Assembly (NCBI GenBank): GCA_023431055.1
Contig: JAEYXX010000025.1
Span: 1-55,398 of the forward strand
Direction: 5' to 3'
Source of the DNA: Pseudomonadota bacterium
Lineage (GTDB): Bacteria > Pseudomonadota > Gammaproteobacteria > Pseudomonadales > Pseudomonadaceae
DNA length: 55,398 nt
Shown here: in pieces, positions 43,274 through 52,438 of the stretch
Numbering within the stretch: position 1 is the first letter of the stretch
Layout of the letters: every line of letters starts with the position of its first letter
Translations under genes and position numbers: made by a program
The notes under the pieces: model-generated
Told to the model about the DNA's origin: nothing
The model's database searches: none
What the model saw: the letters and a program-made list of their open reading frames with translations, nothing else

Positions 43274-44299
43274 TCAGGCGCTGCCGCGCTCGATCAGCTC
43301 GAAGCCCACATCCATTCGCAGCGGCTGGCGCGCAGCTGCCGGCTCGGCAATACGCGCCAGCAGCGCTTCGGCAATGGCGCAGCCGATACGCGGCCCGTCC
43401 ACCCGCACGGTGGAAAGCGGCGGATGGGTATGCGCCGCGCTGGAAAGGTCGCCAAAGCCCATCACTGCCAGATCCTCGGGGATGCGCAAGCCACGGCTCA
43501 GCGCCTCGGCCATCACCCCTTGCGCCACCGTATCGGAGCTGCACACCACCACCTCACCGGCAGCGCCCTCCTGCAGCAGGCGCGCCAGCCCCTCGCGACC
43601 AACCGCGAGCGTCGCCGGTGCAGGCAGAATCTGCGCCGCCACCGGTGCAGCCACGTGCTCCTGCAGCGCCGCAACCAGGCTGCGATAGCGACGCAAGCCA
43701 CGCGGATCATCGATACCTACCGCCGACACCCGGCGGTAGCCCTTGCCGAGCAGGTAGCGCGCCACCGCCTGACCGACGGCCTCGTGCGAGAAGCCGACCA
43801 GCATATCCACCGGGTGCTCGCATAGGTCCCAGGCCTCGACCAGCGGGATACCGACCCGCGCGAGGCGCTCGCGGCTTGCCTGGGTGTGCTCGGTACCGGT
43901 CAGCACGATGCCGTCCGGGCGCCGCCCCAGCACCGCTTCGAGCAAGGCTTCCTCCTGCTCCGGGCGATAGCCGGTCAGGCCCAGCAGGGTCTGATAGCCG
44001 GCGGCAGCCAGGCGGTCGGTTAGTGCCTGCACGGTGTCGGCGAAAATCGAGTTGGCGATGGTCGGCAGGAAAATCGCCACCAGCCGACTACGACTGGATG
44101 CCAGAGAGCCCGCGGCGAGGTTGGGTACATAGCCCGTCGCCCGCACCGCCTCCAGCACGCGCTTGCGAGTCGCATCGGTCACCACCTCGGGACGGCCGAG
44201 CGCGCGCGATACGGTAATCGGCGACACCCCCGCCACCCTGGCGACATCGATCAGCGTCGGTGCCGCACTGCTGCGAATACCGGCAGGTTTCCTGCCCAT
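43274..44299 (-). CDS. LacI-family transcriptional regulator (GntR-type)
   Basis: A 341-aa regulator, start at 44299 with GGAGG upstream. The helix-turn-helix PTLIDVARVAGVSPITVSRAL (14-34) and hinge YVPNLAAGSLASSRSRL are classic LacI. The ligand-binding domain has the VAIFLPTIANSIFADTVQAL and MGFGDLSSAAHTHPPLSTV patterns of the gluconate-repressor subgroup. It is divergent from udh across 373 bases, so it probably responds to a uronate, aldonate or aldarate. Confidence 0.9.
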   Translation of the reverse strand: MGRKPAGIRSSAAPTLIDVARVAGVSPITVSRALGRPEVVTDATRKRVLEAVRATGYVPNLAAGSLASSRSRLVAIFLPTIANSIFADTVQALTDRLAAAGYQTLLGLTGYRPEQEEALLEAVLGRRPDGIVLTGTEHTQASRERLARVGIPLVEAWDLCEHPVDMLVGFSHEAVGQAVARYLLGKGYRRVSAVGIDDPRGLRRYRSLVAALQEHVAAPVAAQILPAPATLAVGREGLARLLQEGAAGEVVVCSSDTVAQGVMAEALSRGLRIPEDLAVMGFGDLSSAAHTHPPLSTVRVDGPRIGCAIAEALLARIAEPAAARQPLRMDVGFELIERGSA

Positions 44300-44359
44300 G
44301 TCACGCCTCCAGTCACTCGAGCGCCTTGCCGCGCAAGGCTTCTCCACCTATCGAGATAC

Positions 44360-44372
44360 GTTGTCATACAAC
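44360..44372. promoter_or_regulatory. GTTGT-CAT-ACAAC operator-like palindrome
   Basis: Perfect 5-base arms with a 3-base centre, 61 bases upstream of the LacI-type gene. It shares its layout with motifs at 44614 and 51267. Confidence 0.5.
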
Positions 44373-44613
44373 TTTAGTCAAAGACGCCGAAATGACGATG
44401 CCCCAGCGTCCGCTCAGAGCCACCGGCCCGCCTTGTGAAAATTTCGCCCGAGCGGGATAAAGCGCCGTAATAGAGCCATTAATTCTAAATTTACGTTGGC
44501 CCGCCACGGCTATTTACAGCAAGTGACGAGCCAAACGACAGCCGAATCGGAGCCTTCAATTTTCCCCCACGTCACGTTGACATTGCTCGGGCGGGTGCTG
44601 ATAATCGATCCAA

Positions 44614-44633
44614 GTCATACGACAACGTATGAC
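44614..44633. promoter_or_regulatory. GTCATACG-ACAA-CGTATGAC palindrome upstream of udh
   Basis: Perfect 8-base arms and a 4-base centre, ending 39 bases before the udh ATG. Its left part reads GTCAT-ACG-ACAAC, the same half-and-half pattern as near the GntR-type gene. A good candidate repressor site for the operon. Confidence 0.6.
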
Positions 44634-44672
44634 AAACCAATAACAACAAGCAACAAGAGTCCAGGCCCCGCC

Positions 44673-45500
44673 ATGACCACGACCTCCAGCGAACTGCGCC
44701 CCTTCAATCGCCTGCTGCTGACCGGCGCCGCCGGCGGACTGGGCAAGGTACTGCGCGAACGCCTGCGCCCCTACGCGAACATCCTGCGCCTGTCCGACAT
44801 CGGCGAAATGGCCCCTGCTGCCGGCCCCCATGAAGAAGTGGTGCGCTGCGACCTGGCAGACAAGGCCGCGGTGCATCAACTGGTCGAAGGCGTCGACGCC
44901 ATCCTGCACTTTGGTGGCGTCTCGGTCGAGCGCCCTTTCGAAGAAATCCTCGGCGCCAACATCTGTGGCGTGTTCCATGTCTATGAAGCGGCCCGTCGCC
45001 ATGGCGTGAAACGCGTGGTGTTCGCCAGTTCCAATCATGTCATCGGCTTCTACAAGCAGGACGAGAAGCTCGACGCCAACAGCCCGCGCCGCCCGGATGG
45101 CTATTACGGCCTGTCCAAGTCCTATGGCGAAGACATGGCCAGCTTCTACTTCGATCGCTACGGCATCGAGACCGTCAGCATCCGCATCGGCTCCTCGTTC
45201 CCCGAGCCGGCCAACCGCCGCATGATGAGCACCTGGCTGAGCTACGACGACCTTACCCATCTGCTCGAACGTTGCCTCTATACCGAGAACGTAGGCCACA
45301 CCGTGGTCTACGGCATGTCGGACAACCGCGACGTGTGGTGGGACAACAGCCACGCCGCGCACCTGGGCTTCACGCCCAAGGACAGCTCGGAAGTGTTTCG
45401 CGACAAGGTCGAAGCGCAGCCGATGCCGGCCGCTGACGACCCAGCACGTATTTACCAGGGCGGCGCCTTCGTTGCAGCCGGCCCGTTCGGCGACGACTGA
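44673..45500 (+). CDS. udh: Uronate dehydrogenase
   Basis: A 275-aa NAD-dependent enzyme of the extended SDR type that oxidises glucuronate and galacturonate at C1 to aldaro-1,4- or 1,5-lactones. ATG 44673 gives exactly the length of characterised Pseudomonas Udh. The cofactor motif is TGAAGGLG (17-24), the catalytic pair Tyr145/Lys149 is in GYYGLSKSYGED, and HFGGVSVERPFEEILGANI plus FASSNHVIGFY are typical. First gene of the operon with the lactonase and TRAP transporter. Confidence 0.93.
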   Translation: MTTTSSELRPFNRLLLTGAAGGLGKVLRERLRPYANILRLSDIGEMAPAAGPHEEVVRCDLADKAAVHQLVEGVDAILHFGGVSVERPFEEILGANICGVFHVYEAARRHGVKRVVFASSNHVIGFYKQDEKLDANSPRRPDGYYGLSKSYGEDMASFYFDRYGIETVSIRIGSSFPEPANRRMMSTWLSYDDLTHLLERCLYTENVGHTVVYGMSDNRDVWWDNSHAAHLGFTPKDSSEVFRDKVEAQPMPAADDPARIYQGGAFVAAGPFGDD

Positions 45501-45549
45501 AGCATCACCTCGCCGCCCAAGCCATAACAACAACTAGAGCGCCCCTGCC

Positions 45550-46425
45550 ATGACAGCCGAACTGATTGTCGATGCGCGCAACGCCACGGGCGAAAGCCCG
45601 GTCTGGAACACAGCCGAGCAGGCCCTTTACTGGGCCGACATTCCTGCCGGACGCCTGTATCGCTGGTCTGCCGCCACTGGCCAGACGCAAAGCTGGCAGG
45701 CCGAGGAAATGCTCGCCTGCATCGCCATGCATCCGGCTGGCGGCTGGCTCGCCGGCATGCAGAGCGGCATCTTCCACCTGCGCCTGCAGGACGACGGCAA
45801 GGTACAGGCCGAACGCCTGGCAACCGTCGAACACGCCCGCCCGGAAATGCGCTTCAACGATGGCCGCTGCGACCGTCAGGGCCGTTTCTGGGCCGGCACC
45901 ATGCTGCTGGACATGGCCCAGGGCGCGCGCGTCGGGGCGCTGTATCGCTACGACGGCCAGCTGCAACAGGTACTCGATGACTTCATCGTGCCCAACGGCC
46001 TGGCCTTCAGCCCCGATGGCCGCACCCTGTACCTCTCCGACTCGCACCCGACCGTGCAGAGCGTCTGGGCCTTCGACTACGACACCGACAGCGGTACGCC
46101 GCACAACCGTCGTCTGTTCATCGACATGAAGCAGCATCCAGGCCGCCCCGACGGCGCCGCGATGGATGTCGACGGTTGCTACTGGATCTGCGGCAACGAC
46201 GCAGGCCTGATCCATCGTTTCACCCCGGATGGCCGCCTCGACCGTTCGCTGGCGGTTCCCGTGAAGAAGCCCGCCATGTGCGCTTTCGGCGGCGCCAATC
46301 TGGACACCCTGTTCGTCACCTCGATCCGCCCCGGCGGCGACCTCTCCGATCAGCCACTGGCCGGCGGCGTTTTCGCCCTGCAGGCGGGCGTATGCGGTAT
46401 CGAGGAGCCTGCCTTCAAACCCTGA
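45550..46425 (+). CDS. SMP-30/gluconolactonase family lactonase
   Basis: A 291-aa six-bladed beta-propeller. Metal-site residues: Glu15 in ATGESPVWN, Asn in MRFNDGRCDRQGRFWAGTM, Asn in VPNGLAFSPDGRTLY and Asp in PDGAAMDVDGCYW. The position directly after udh suggests that it opens the galactaro- or glucaro-lactone that Udh produces; in other bacteria a Gli-type enzyme of a different family does this. It also could act on other sugar lactones. Confidence 0.9.
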   Translation: MTAELIVDARNATGESPVWNTAEQALYWADIPAGRLYRWSAATGQTQSWQAEEMLACIAMHPAGGWLAGMQSGIFHLRLQDDGKVQAERLATVEHARPEMRFNDGRCDRQGRFWAGTMLLDMAQGARVGALYRYDGQLQQVLDDFIVPNGLAFSPDGRTLYLSDSHPTVQSVWAFDYDTDSGTPHNRRLFIDMKQHPGRPDGAAMDVDGCYWICGNDAGLIHRFTPDGRLDRSLAVPVKKPAMCAFGGANLDTLFVTSIRPGGDLSDQPLAGGVFALQAGVCGIEEPAFKP

Positions 46426-46501
46426 TCCGATTCACCCCGGGCTGCTCGCGGCACCGGACTGCACTGCTGTTCACCAACAACAACAAGACGGAGCTTTCCG
46501 C

Positions 46502-47476
46502 ATGAACCTCAAACGCAAGTTGCTTCTCGCCACACTTCCTTTAGCGCTCGGTCTGTCTTCCTTCGTACAGGCCGAGACGACCCTGAAGATTGCCGAAATC
46601 CACCCTGCCGGCTACCCGACCGTAGTCGCCATGGAGAACCTCGGCAAGAAACTGGAAGCCGCCACCAACGGTGAAATCAAGTCCCGCATGTTCGCAGGCG
46701 GTGTGCTGGGTTCCGAGAAGGAAGTGATCGAACAGACCCAGATCGGCGCCGTCCAGCTGACCCGTGTCAGCCTCGGCTCGGTTGGCCCGGTGGTGCCTGC
46801 CACCAACGTCTTCAACATGCCCTTCGTGTTCCGCGATATCGAACACATGCGCAAGGTGGTCGACGGCGAAATCGGTCAGGAAATCCTCGACGCCATCACC
46901 AATTCCGACTTCAACATGGTTGGCCTGGCCTGGATGGAAGCCGGTAGCCGCAGCCTCTACACCAAGAAGCCGGTACGCAAGCTGCAAGACCTCAAGGGCA
47001 TGAAGATCCGCGTGATCGGCAACCCGCTGTTCATCGACACCCTCAACGCCATGGGCGCCAATGGCATCGCCATGGACACCGGTGAAATCTTCAGCGCCCT
47101 GCAAAGCGGTGTGATCGACGGCGCCGAGAACAACTCGCCGACCCTGCTCGAGCACAACCACTTCCGTGCGGCCAAGTACTACACCCAGACCCACCACCTG
47201 ATCCTCCCCGAGCCACTGCTGATGTCCAAGACCACCTGGGAGAAGCTCACCCCCGAGCAGCAGGCCCTGGTCAAGAAGCTGGCCAAAGAGGCCCAGCTGG
47301 AAGAGCGCGACCTGTGGGTTGCCAAGGAAAAGGCCAGCGACGAGAAGCTCAAGGCTGAAGGCGTCGAGTTCATCGAAGTCGACACCAAGCCCTTCTACGA
47401 CGCTACCGCCCCGGTACGTGAGAAGTACGGCGCGCAGTTCGCCGATCTGATCAAGCGCATCGAAGCCGTTCAGTAA
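46502..47476 (+). CDS. TRAP transporter substrate-binding protein (DctP)
   Basis: A 324-aa periplasmic protein with a signal peptide (cleavage after VQA, residue 24). Family patterns include MKIRVIGNPLFIDTLNAMGAN and MDTGEIFSALQSGVIDGAENN, with the Arg in KIRV that binds the substrate carboxylate. Together with DctQ and DctM it imports a sugar acid, here most likely glucuronate or galacturonate. It follows the lactonase by 76 bases. Confidence 0.92.
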   Translation: MNLKRKLLLATLPLALGLSSFVQAETTLKIAEIHPAGYPTVVAMENLGKKLEAATNGEIKSRMFAGGVLGSEKEVIEQTQIGAVQLTRVSLGSVGPVVPATNVFNMPFVFRDIEHMRKVVDGEIGQEILDAITNSDFNMVGLAWMEAGSRSLYTKKPVRKLQDLKGMKIRVIGNPLFIDTLNAMGANGIAMDTGEIFSALQSGVIDGAENNSPTLLEHNHFRAAKYYTQTHHLILPEPLLMSKTTWEKLTPEQQALVKKLAKEAQLEERDLWVAKEKASDEKLKAEGVEFIEVDTKPFYDATAPVREKYGAQFADLIKRIEAVQ

Positions 47477-47536
47477 TCCACGCGCAAGCGCGCGGCGCCG
47501 GCAACCCTGCCCGCGCCGCGCCACCGGTGAAGTCTC

Positions 47537-48064
47537 ATGAAAAACCTGGTTCTGGGCGTCAATGACGTCATCTACCGTGCCTGTATCACCACCGCTGGTC
47601 TGGCGATCGTGATCATGGCCCTGATCATCCCCTGGGGCGTGTTCAGCCGTTACGCACTCGGTCAGGGCCTGGGCTGGCCCGAACCCATCGCCATCCTGTT
47701 GATGGTGCTGTTCACCTTCGTCGGCGCCGCAGCCAGCTACCGCGCCGGTGCGCACATGGCCGTGCAGGTGCTGAGTGATCGTCTTCCCGAAGTCGCTCAA
47801 CCCTTCCTCACCCTGTTCGTACGCCTGGCCATGGGCGCCATCGCCCTGTTCATGCTGATCTGGGGCTACAAGCTGTGCGTCGCCACCTGGAATCAGTACC
47901 TCAGCACGCTGACCTGGATGCGCGTCGGTATCAGCTACGCTCCGATCCCCCTGGGCGGTCTGATCACCCTGCTGTTCGTCATCGAACAACTGCTCTACGG
48001 CGACCAGCACAAGCGTCGCGTCGTCGATTACGAGAACTGCGAAGATTCCAAGGAGTCCGTGTAA
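47537..48064 (+). CDS. TRAP transporter small permease (DctQ)
   Basis: A 175-aa membrane protein with four helices; VFSRYALGQGLGWPEPIAILLMVLFTFVGAAASYRAGAHM (about 36-75) is the DctQ signature. Its stop shares a base with the DctM start (TAATG). Confidence 0.92.
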   Translation: MKNLVLGVNDVIYRACITTAGLAIVIMALIIPWGVFSRYALGQGLGWPEPIAILLMVLFTFVGAAASYRAGAHMAVQVLSDRLPEVAQPFLTLFVRLAMGAIALFMLIWGYKLCVATWNQYLSTLTWMRVGISYAPIPLGGLITLLFVIEQLLYGDQHKRRVVDYENCEDSKESV

Positions 48065-49344
48065 TGGATGCCGCGATTCTGCTGGGCAGCTTCATTGCCC
48101 TGATCCTGCTGCGCGTCCCGGTCGCCTATGCCCTTGGCCTGGCCACCCTGATCGGCGCCTGGTACATCGACATCCCGCTGCACGCCGTGATGATTCAGAT
48201 CGCCGGCGGCGTGAACAAATTCTCCCTGCTGGCCATTCCGTTCTTCGTCCTGGCCGGCGCGATCATGGCCGAAGGCGGCATGGCTCGGCGCCTGGTGGCA
48301 TTCGCCGGGGTGCTGGTGGGCTTCGTCCGCGGCGGCCTGTCGCTGGTCAACATCACCGCCTCAACTTTCTTCGGCGCCATCTCCGGCTCCTCCCTGGCCG
48401 ACACCGCCTCGGTCGGTTCGGTGCTGATCCCGGAAATGGAAAAGAAAGGCTACCCGCGCGAGTTTTCCACCGCGGTCACCGTCTCCGGCTCGGTACAGGC
48501 GCTGCTCACCCCGCCCAGCCACAACTCGGTGATCTACTCACTGGCTGCTGGCGGTACGGTGTCCATCGCCGCGCTGTTCGTCGCCGGCATCGGTCCTGGC
48601 CTGCTGCTGAGCTTCACCATGGCGGCGCTGTGCCTGTGGTTCGCCAAGAAACGCAACTACCCGAAAGGTGAAGTGATTCCGCTGCGCCAGGCGCTGAAGA
48701 TCTGCGCCGAGGCACTGTGGGGCCTGATGACCATGGTCATCATCCTCGGCGGCATCCTCAGTGGCGTATTCACCGCCACCGAGTCGGCGGCAGTCGCGGT
48801 GGTCTGGGCCTTCTTCGTGACCATGTTCATCTACCGCGACTACAAGTGGAGTGAACTGCCGAAGATGCTGCATCGCACGGTGCGCACGCTGTCGATCGTG
48901 ATGATCCTGATCGCCTTCGCCGCCAGCTTCGGCTACATCATGACCCTGATGCAGATTCCGTCGAAGATCACCACCGCGTTCCTGACCTTCTCGGACAACC
49001 GCTACGTGATCCTGATGTGCGTGAACTTCATGCTGCTGGCCCTCGGCACGCTGATGGACATGGCGCCGCTGATCCTGATCCTGACCCCGATCCTGCTGCC
49101 GGTGGTGACCTCGTTTGGCGTCGACCCGGTGCATTTCGGCATGATCATGCTGGTCAATCTGGGTATCGGTCTGATCACGCCACCGGTAGGTGCGGTACTC
49201 TTCGTCGGTGCCGCTATCGGCAAGGTCAGCATCGAGAGCACCGTGAAGGCCCTGCTGCCGTTCTACCTCGCGCTGTTCGCCGTGCTGATGGCCGTTACCT
49301 ATATCCCCGCTATCTCGCTGTGGCTGCCGAGCGTGGTGCTCTGA
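48064..49344 (+). CDS. TRAP transporter large permease (DctM)
   Basis: A 426-aa membrane protein with about twelve helices. FSLLAIPFFVLAGAIMAEGGMARRLV, ISGSSLADTASVGSVLIPEMEKKGYP and GLITPPVGAVLFVGAAIGKVS are the conserved parts of DctM, which carries substrate in with sodium or protons. ATG 48064 is chosen because of the TAATG overlap with DctQ; a longer upstream frame inside DctQ is spurious. Confidence 0.95.
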   Translation: MDAAILLGSFIALILLRVPVAYALGLATLIGAWYIDIPLHAVMIQIAGGVNKFSLLAIPFFVLAGAIMAEGGMARRLVAFAGVLVGFVRGGLSLVNITASTFFGAISGSSLADTASVGSVLIPEMEKKGYPREFSTAVTVSGSVQALLTPPSHNSVIYSLAAGGTVSIAALFVAGIGPGLLLSFTMAALCLWFAKKRNYPKGEVIPLRQALKICAEALWGLMTMVIILGGILSGVFTATESAAVAVVWAFFVTMFIYRDYKWSELPKMLHRTVRTLSIVMILIAFAASFGYIMTLMQIPSKITTAFLTFSDNRYVILMCVNFMLLALGTLMDMAPLILILTPILLPVVTSFGVDPVHFGMIMLVNLGIGLITPPVGAVLFVGAAIGKVSIESTVKALLPFYLALFAVLMAVTYIPAISLWLPSVVL

Positions 49345-49367
49345 CAGCCAACCCAGGGCATTGAACG

Positions 49368-49399
49368 AAACGCCGCCCAACCGGGCGGCGTTTTGCTTT
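49368..49399 (+). terminator. Rho-independent terminator of the uronate/TRAP operon
   Basis: Perfect 11-base stem aaacgccgccc (49368-49378) and gggcggcgttt (49383-49393), loop aacc, followed by tgcttt. It lies 24 bases after dctM. Confidence 0.9.
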
Positions 49400-49439
49400 A
49401 GGGCCTGCTTGCAGGCCATGACAAGACAGGATTTACGTC

Positions 49440-50345
49440 ATGCAAGGTTCCACCCCATTTCCCCGTCACATCGCCGTTCTGATCCTCGCGTCGCTGGCCT
49501 GCTCGTTCGCCGGCAACCACATCGCCGCGCGGATCGCCTTCGACCACGACACAGGACTGCTCCTGGCGATGCTCGCACGCGCCGGCGTGACCCTGCTGGT
49601 GCTGGTCGCGCTGGTGCTGTGGCGGCGCGAGTCGTTGCAACTGGGGCGGGCCACCTGGGGCTGGCAGATCCTGCTGGGCCTGCTGATCGCCATCCAGAGC
49701 TTCTGCATCTATTCGGCCGTGGCGCGCATTCCAGTGGCACTGGCGTTGCTGGTGGTGAACCTGTCGCCGATTCTTCTGGCATTGCTCACCTGGGCGCTCG
49801 GCGGCCCGGCACCGACGCGCCAGGCCCTGGGGATCATGGGCGTTATTCTGTTCGGTCTGGTACTGGTGCTCGACGTTCCCGGACGCCTGAGCAGCAGCGC
49901 CGCGCCGGATGGCGAATGGATCGCCGGTATTCTGTTCAGCCTGACCGCTGCCGGGGTGTTTGCCGTCGCCCTGTGGATCACCGAGCACCGCCTCTCCAGC
50001 CTGGCCGGCTCGGTACGCAGCATGCTGACCCTGGCGGTAGTGTTCAGCGCCTCCACCCTGCTCGGCGCCAGCGGCCTGATTCCGGGCGGCTTGAGCCTGC
50101 CCAGTGCGAGCGTCGGCTGGATCGCACTGGCATGCCTGGTGCTGCTCTATGGTGCAGCCTTCTCCACTCTGTTCATCTGCATGCCACGCCTGAACATCGC
50201 GCGTAACGCTCCCGTGATGAACATGGAGCCGGTGGCAGGGATGGTCCTGGGTTGGCTGATCCTGGGTCAGGTTTTGGGGGTTCTGCAGGTGGTCGGCGGC
50301 TTGATCGTGGTAGGCGGAATCGTAGCCCTTGCCTATCGCCGCTAG
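49440..50345 (+). CDS. EamA/DMT-family transporter
   Basis: A 301-aa membrane protein with ten helices in two EamA repeats (about 10-145 and 160-298). LILASLACSFAGNHIAARIAFD, FCIYSAVARIPVALALLVVNLSPILLALLTW and APVMNMEPVAGMVLGWLILGQ are typical. Cargo unknown. It lies just after the TRAP operon terminator and converges on the GntR-type gene. Confidence 0.9.
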   Translation: MQGSTPFPRHIAVLILASLACSFAGNHIAARIAFDHDTGLLLAMLARAGVTLLVLVALVLWRRESLQLGRATWGWQILLGLLIAIQSFCIYSAVARIPVALALLVVNLSPILLALLTWALGGPAPTRQALGIMGVILFGLVLVLDVPGRLSSSAAPDGEWIAGILFSLTAAGVFAVALWITEHRLSSLAGSVRSMLTLAVVFSASTLLGASGLIPGGLSLPSASVGWIALACLVLLYGAAFSTLFICMPRLNIARNAPVMNMEPVAGMVLGWLILGQVLGVLQVVGGLIVVGGIVALAYRR

Positions 50346-50418
50346 CGGCCCTTGAAAACGCCTACGTTTCCAGAGGCTGCCGAGAAGCCCATGCGCGCCC
50401 GTATTTTCTCACTGCTAA

Positions 50419-50453
50419 AACGAGCGCGGCGGCCCAAGGCCGCCGCGCTCGTT
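50419..50453. terminator. Bidirectional terminator between EamA and GntR-type genes
   Basis: Perfect 16-base stem aacgagcgcggcggcc (50419-50434) and its complement at 50438-50453, with a 3-base loop, AAAA before and GTT after. It serves both converging genes. Confidence 0.85.
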
Positions 50454-50462
50454 GATCCAGTA

Positions 50463-51218
50463 TCAGCCGTGCAGTGCTTCAGCCTCGGCCGCTTCGTGCG
50501 CCTGGCGCAGGCGCTCGCGACTATTGGTCAGGTGCAAGCGCATGGCCGCTCGCGCCGCCTCGGCGTCCTGACGCGCGATGGCTTCGAAGATCTGCTCGTG
50601 CTCACGCTCCAGGCGCGCCATGTAATGGGTCTGATCGTCACGTGCCAGGCCGGCGGAATTGACCCGGGTCCGCGGGATTATGCTGGTGCCGAGATGGCTG
50701 AGGATATCGGTGAAATAGCGATTGCCGGTGGCCTCGGCGATGCGCAGATGGAAATGAAAGTCCGAGGACACTGCATCACTAGCATGCGCGGCGCTCTTAT
50801 TGATGGCATCCAGCGCTTCACGAATGGCCTTCAGCTGCGCATCACTGCGCCGTGCAGCCGCCATCCCGGCAGACTCCACCTCAAGGCTGATGCGCAGTTC
50901 AAGAATGGCCAGCACGTCGCGCAAGGTGACGATGGTCGCCGGATCGATGCGAAAACCACTGGCGCTGGGGGTATCCAGCACGAAGGTGCCGATGCCGTGG
51001 CGGGTCTCCACCAGTCCGGCGGCCTGCAAACGCGACAAGGCCTCGCGCACCACGGTACGGCTGACGCCTTGTTCTTCCATGATTGCCGACTCCGTCGGCA
51101 GCTTCTCACCGCGCTTGATATGCCCGTCGCGAATGCGTTGCGACAACTCGGCCACCAACTCCTGGGCCAGGCTGCGGTGCTTGCGACGAGCACGGGGTTG
51201 AGCGTTCTGCGTTTCCAT
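50463..51218 (-). CDS. FadR-subfamily GntR transcriptional regulator
   Basis: A 251-aa regulator, start at 51218. The winged helix at about 15-85 (LAQELVAELSQRIRDGHIKRGEKLPTESAIM, VSRTVVREALSRLQAAGLVETRHGIGTFV) is followed by an FCD ligand-binding domain with metal-type His residues (DFHFHLRIAEATGNRYF and LEREHEQIFEAIARQD, LHLTNSRERL). FCD regulators usually bind sugar acids, and this one is probably the controller of the uronate genes. A 13-base motif at 51267 in its promoter repeats the pattern found before udh. Confidence 0.9.
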   Translation of the reverse strand: METQNAQPRARRKHRSLAQELVAELSQRIRDGHIKRGEKLPTESAIMEEQGVSRTVVREALSRLQAAGLVETRHGIGTFVLDTPSASGFRIDPATIVTLRDVLAILELRISLEVESAGMAAARRSDAQLKAIREALDAINKSAAHASDAVSSDFHFHLRIAEATGNRYFTDILSHLGTSIIPRTRVNSAGLARDDQTHYMARLEREHEQIFEAIARQDAEAARAAMRLHLTNSRERLRQAHEAAEAEALHG

Positions 51219-51266
51219 GGTGGACGAATTCTCGACTTGAGGCTTTGCGGTAATGATAGCCCAGCA

Positions 51267-51279
51267 GTTGTACGATGAC
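51267..51279. promoter_or_regulatory. GTTGT-ACG-ATGAC operator-like motif
   Basis: In the 100-base gap between the GntR-type gene and the aldose epimerase. Read on the other strand it is GTCAT-CGT-ACAAC, so it matches GTCAT-ACG-ACAAC before udh with the same 3-base spacing. It could autoregulate the GntR gene and control the epimerase. Confidence 0.5.
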
Positions 51280-51318
51280 ACTACGAATTCCTGACATTTA
51301 CAGCCCCAGGAGCGCCAA

Positions 51319-52194
51319 ATGGCAACGACTCTGCTGACCCTGAGCGATAGCCTGACACAGTTGACCCTCGCCCCGGAACTGGGCGCAAGCCTGGTCAACT
51401 GGACTCGCCTGAGCGATGGCCGAGCGCTGCTGCGCTACAGTGACGATCTGGCGCTGGCCACCTCCAATCCTCGGCGCCTGGCCTGCTACCCACTACTGCC
51501 TTGGTCCAACCGCATCGGCGGGGGCGGCTTCACCACACCTACCGGTTGGCAAGCACTAAGCGCCAACACCGAACACGAAGCACTGCCGATACACGGCAGT
51601 GCATGGCAACAACCCTGGCAGGTAGTCGATGTGACGTCCGACAGCGCCAGTCTGGAACTGCACAGCCAATCGCCTTTTCCCTATCGCGCCAATTTCCACA
51701 TACGCCTAACTGACGGCTGCCTACGACTGACGTTACAAGCCACCCATCTTGGCGAGCAGCCCACCTGGTACGGACTCGGCCTTCATCCTTATCTGCCGCG
51801 CACTGCGCATACACGCGTGCAAGCGCAAGCAGGCGGCGTCTGGTTATGCGGTGAAGACAAACTGTCCAGTCATTGGGTCGAATTACCGCAGGCCTGGAAC
51901 TTCACCGAGCCCACCTTGTTGCCACAGCAACTTGTCGATAATGCCTTTACCCACTGGCCCGGCAAGGCGCTTATCATTCAAGCAGACGCCGGTTATCAGC
52001 TAGTCTGCGAGGCGGAGGGCTGCGATGTGTTTCTATTGTTCTGCCCAGAGGCACAGAATTTCTTCTGTTTCGAACCCGTTACCCATCCGGTCAACGCCCA
52101 TCATTTATCGGGGCAGCCTGGGCTAAAACTGCTGGCAGCGAAGGAAAGCTGCCAGATGAGTTTGAGCCTGCATTATCAGGCGCTTGTGGGCTGA
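51319..52194 (+). CDS. Aldose 1-epimerase family protein
   Basis: A 291-aa mutarotase-fold protein. Arg65 (SNRIGGG), His92 (IHGSAW), His156 (GLGLHPYLP), Asp208 (VDNAFTHW) and Glu252 (FCFEPVTHPVNA) line up with the active site of galactose mutarotase-type enzymes. Next to the uronate genes it probably interconverts anomers of glucuronate or galacturonate before Udh, which acts on the beta-pyranose. Codon use here is slightly richer in A/T than in its neighbours. Confidence 0.88.
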   Translation: MATTLLTLSDSLTQLTLAPELGASLVNWTRLSDGRALLRYSDDLALATSNPRRLACYPLLPWSNRIGGGGFTTPTGWQALSANTEHEALPIHGSAWQQPWQVVDVTSDSASLELHSQSPFPYRANFHIRLTDGCLRLTLQATHLGEQPTWYGLGLHPYLPRTAHTRVQAQAGGVWLCGEDKLSSHWVELPQAWNFTEPTLLPQQLVDNAFTHWPGKALIIQADAGYQLVCEAEGCDVFLLFCPEAQNFFCFEPVTHPVNAHHLSGQPGLKLLAAKESCQMSLSLHYQALVG

Positions 52195-52438
52195 TTACTG
52201 GACATTCAAAAGGAGCTGGTGATAATACCCGCCAGTTGCTCCATGCAACTTTTCTCGAAAAAAACTTACAAATAGATAAGTAACTGAAGAGAAAAGAGAA
52301 AGATGCAAAGCGTGAAACTTTGCAAATTTTTCTCCCAGCCGACCAAGGCGAAGCACTTTAGATTGATCCCTCAGCGCAACAATGAAACCTGGCGTTTCAG
52401 CTGTCGTGTGGGCCGATCACAACCAACAGGTAAAAACA

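Larger units (their letters stand above)
44300..44672. promoter_or_regulatory. 373-base divergent control region between lacI-type gene and udh
   Basis: No gene is supported. It contains two operator-like 13-base motifs with the form GTNNT-N3-ANNAC (44360-44372 and 44614-44626). The second lies inside a longer perfect palindrome. The middle is AT-rich (44465-44500). Confidence 0.6.
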
